This document shows, in pieces, positions 63,435 to 64,000 of a stretch of DNA of 64,000 nucleotides (its first letter is position 1; each line of letters opens with the position of its first letter). Below the pieces are notes generated by a model. The model searched no databases and was not told where the DNA came from. It saw nothing but the letters and a program-made list of their open reading frames with translations. The position numbers were made by a program, and so were the translations under genes. The stretch covers positions 9,479,501 to 9,543,500 of the forward strand of contig NZ_CP163518.1 of assembly GCF_041080625.1 (NCBI RefSeq). The letters run 5' to 3'. The stretch comes from Streptomyces sp. CG1. Its GTDB lineage: Bacteria; Actinomycetota; Actinomycetes; Streptomycetales; Streptomycetaceae.

Positions 63435-63893
63435 ATGTCGCAGGAATCGATGGCCGGACGCGCTGGGAGGCGTACGCCGGTCCTCGCCATCCTCGTGGGC
63501 CTGACGCTGATGCTCGTCGCCCACGTCATCTCCTGCGCGCTGCATCACCTCGACGGCCACCCGCATACCGCGGCGCGGACCGTGTCGATGACGAACGAGG
63601 CCCACGCCGCCCGCGCCCTTACGGTCGTATCCGACTCCGCGGGCCGTCCGGCGGGGAATGACGCGGACGGCCACCACGATCACGACCCCACGTGCTGCGA
63701 TCCGGCCGACCGGCCCGCAGACCTTCGCGCGTCCACAGCGGCGCAGGTCCTGGCCTTGCTGGTGCTTGTGCTCGCGCGTCGTGGCCTGCTGAGCCCGTCG
63801 CTGCCCGACACGCTGGGACGGGCCGGACCAGAGCATCCGCCGGCCTGCGCCGGAGTACACCTCCTGCGTTTCGTCTGCGTCAGCCGTACCTGA
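63435..63893 (+). CDS. hypothetical His/Cys-rich membrane protein
   Basis: A 152-residue protein with an N-terminal helix (LAILVGLTLMLVAHVISCAL, about 17-36), a hydrophilic loop containing DGHHDHDPTCCDPAD (about 78-92) and a second helix (STAAQVLALLVLVLARRGLL). The clustered His/Cys/Asp loop could bind zinc, copper or nickel (inference). No family is recognised. It is divergent from the hydroxylase gene. The hairpin at 63916-63935 follows. Confidence 0.65.
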   Translation: MSQESMAGRAGRRTPVLAILVGLTLMLVAHVISCALHHLDGHPHTAARTVSMTNEAHAARALTVVSDSAGRPAGNDADGHHDHDPTCCDPADRPADLRASTAAQVLALLVLVLARRGLLSPSLPDTLGRAGPEHPPACAGVHLLRFVCVSRT

Positions 63894-63915
63894 CGGACCA
63901 CGCCCGGTTCGCGCA

Positions 63916-63935
63916 CCTCCGGATGTTCCCGGAGG
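63916..63935 (+). terminator. weak hairpin after His-rich gene
   Basis: CCTCCGG (63916-63922) and CCGGAGG (63929-63935) pair over 7 bp with a 6-nt loop, 22 nt after the stop codon. The last ~65 bp of the window show no gene. Confidence 0.4.
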
Positions 63936-64000
63936 AGAGCCGGCGCGCCGGGCTCCGCGCACCTTCCGTACGGCCCACGCACGGCGGCCCACGCACGGCG

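Overview
The window looks like part of a Streptomyces chromosome. It is very GC-rich, with strong G/C bias at third codon positions, which leaves long open frames opposite most genes. Several families here are typical of Streptomyces: DUF574 methyltransferase, DUF5133, DUF6328, DUF4239, the Yx(FWY)xxD lipoprotein, an MT0933-like antitoxin and lysX. Many genes appear leaderless, with a -10-like hexamer 6-7 nt before the start codon. The order lipoprotein / DUF574 methyltransferase / RmdA-like c-di-GMP protein / LysR / succinate dehydrogenase or fumarate reductase / OlsB / OlsA matches, from memory, the S. coelicolor SCO0920-SCO0930 neighbourhood. No rRNA, tRNA, CRISPR array, intact insertion sequence or prophage was seen.

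Layout. 1-5.1 kb: 5' end of an ECF-type sigma factor, a CapA-like lipoprotein, an APC amino-acid permease, an MFS exporter and a universal stress protein. 5.2-14.3 kb is an envelope region: LysX (lysyl-phosphatidylglycerol synthesis fused to lysyl-tRNA synthetase), a Tat-exported polysaccharide deacetylase, a class F sortase divergent from a surface-anchored protein, a DUF4239/proline-rich pair and a repeat lipoprotein. 14.5-24 kb holds the methyltransferase-RmdA pair, a LysR regulator divergent from sdhCAB, and olsBA for ornithine lipids. 24-35 kb is stress and repair: a short UvrA-like ABC protein, LigD polymerase domain with a 56-aa hydrophobic protein, RtcB with a convergent archease, a CBS protein, a HhH-GPD protein, dodecin and small unknowns.

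35-44.5 kb: a decayed solute-binding protein gene, the overlapping ergothioneine operon egtABCD, a PARG-type macro-domain protein, a lone MazF/PemK toxin, a decayed LRV-repeat gene and a flotillin with a short NfeD-like partner. 44.6-56.4 kb is regulator-rich: amidase, methyltransferase, amino-acid dehydrogenase divergent from Lrp, MFS divergent from an ArsR-type regulator, FMN reductase divergent from a TetR regulator with two visible operators, an array of about six ~90-bp tandem repeats, a TetR/FAD-monooxygenase operon with two perfect 12-bp palindromes, and a LacI regulator. 56.4-64 kb: thioredoxin, a disulfide-type flavoprotein, peptide deformylase, a PepSY membrane protein, a TPR protein, a two-gene operon of an aromatic amino acid hydroxylase and a TauD/TfdA oxygenase, and a His-rich membrane protein.

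The strongest leads are the tandem repeat array that supplies the stop codons of both flanking genes (52845-53375), the hydroxylase/TauD pair (61419-63296), the two operator-promoter systems near 52.1 and 55.2 kb, and three gene remnants (26.6, 35.2-36.1 and 42.4 kb). A 56-aa gene at 28304-28474 and the sigma-factor fragment at 1-133 are easily missed. All family names come from reading the translations by eye; no database search was possible.
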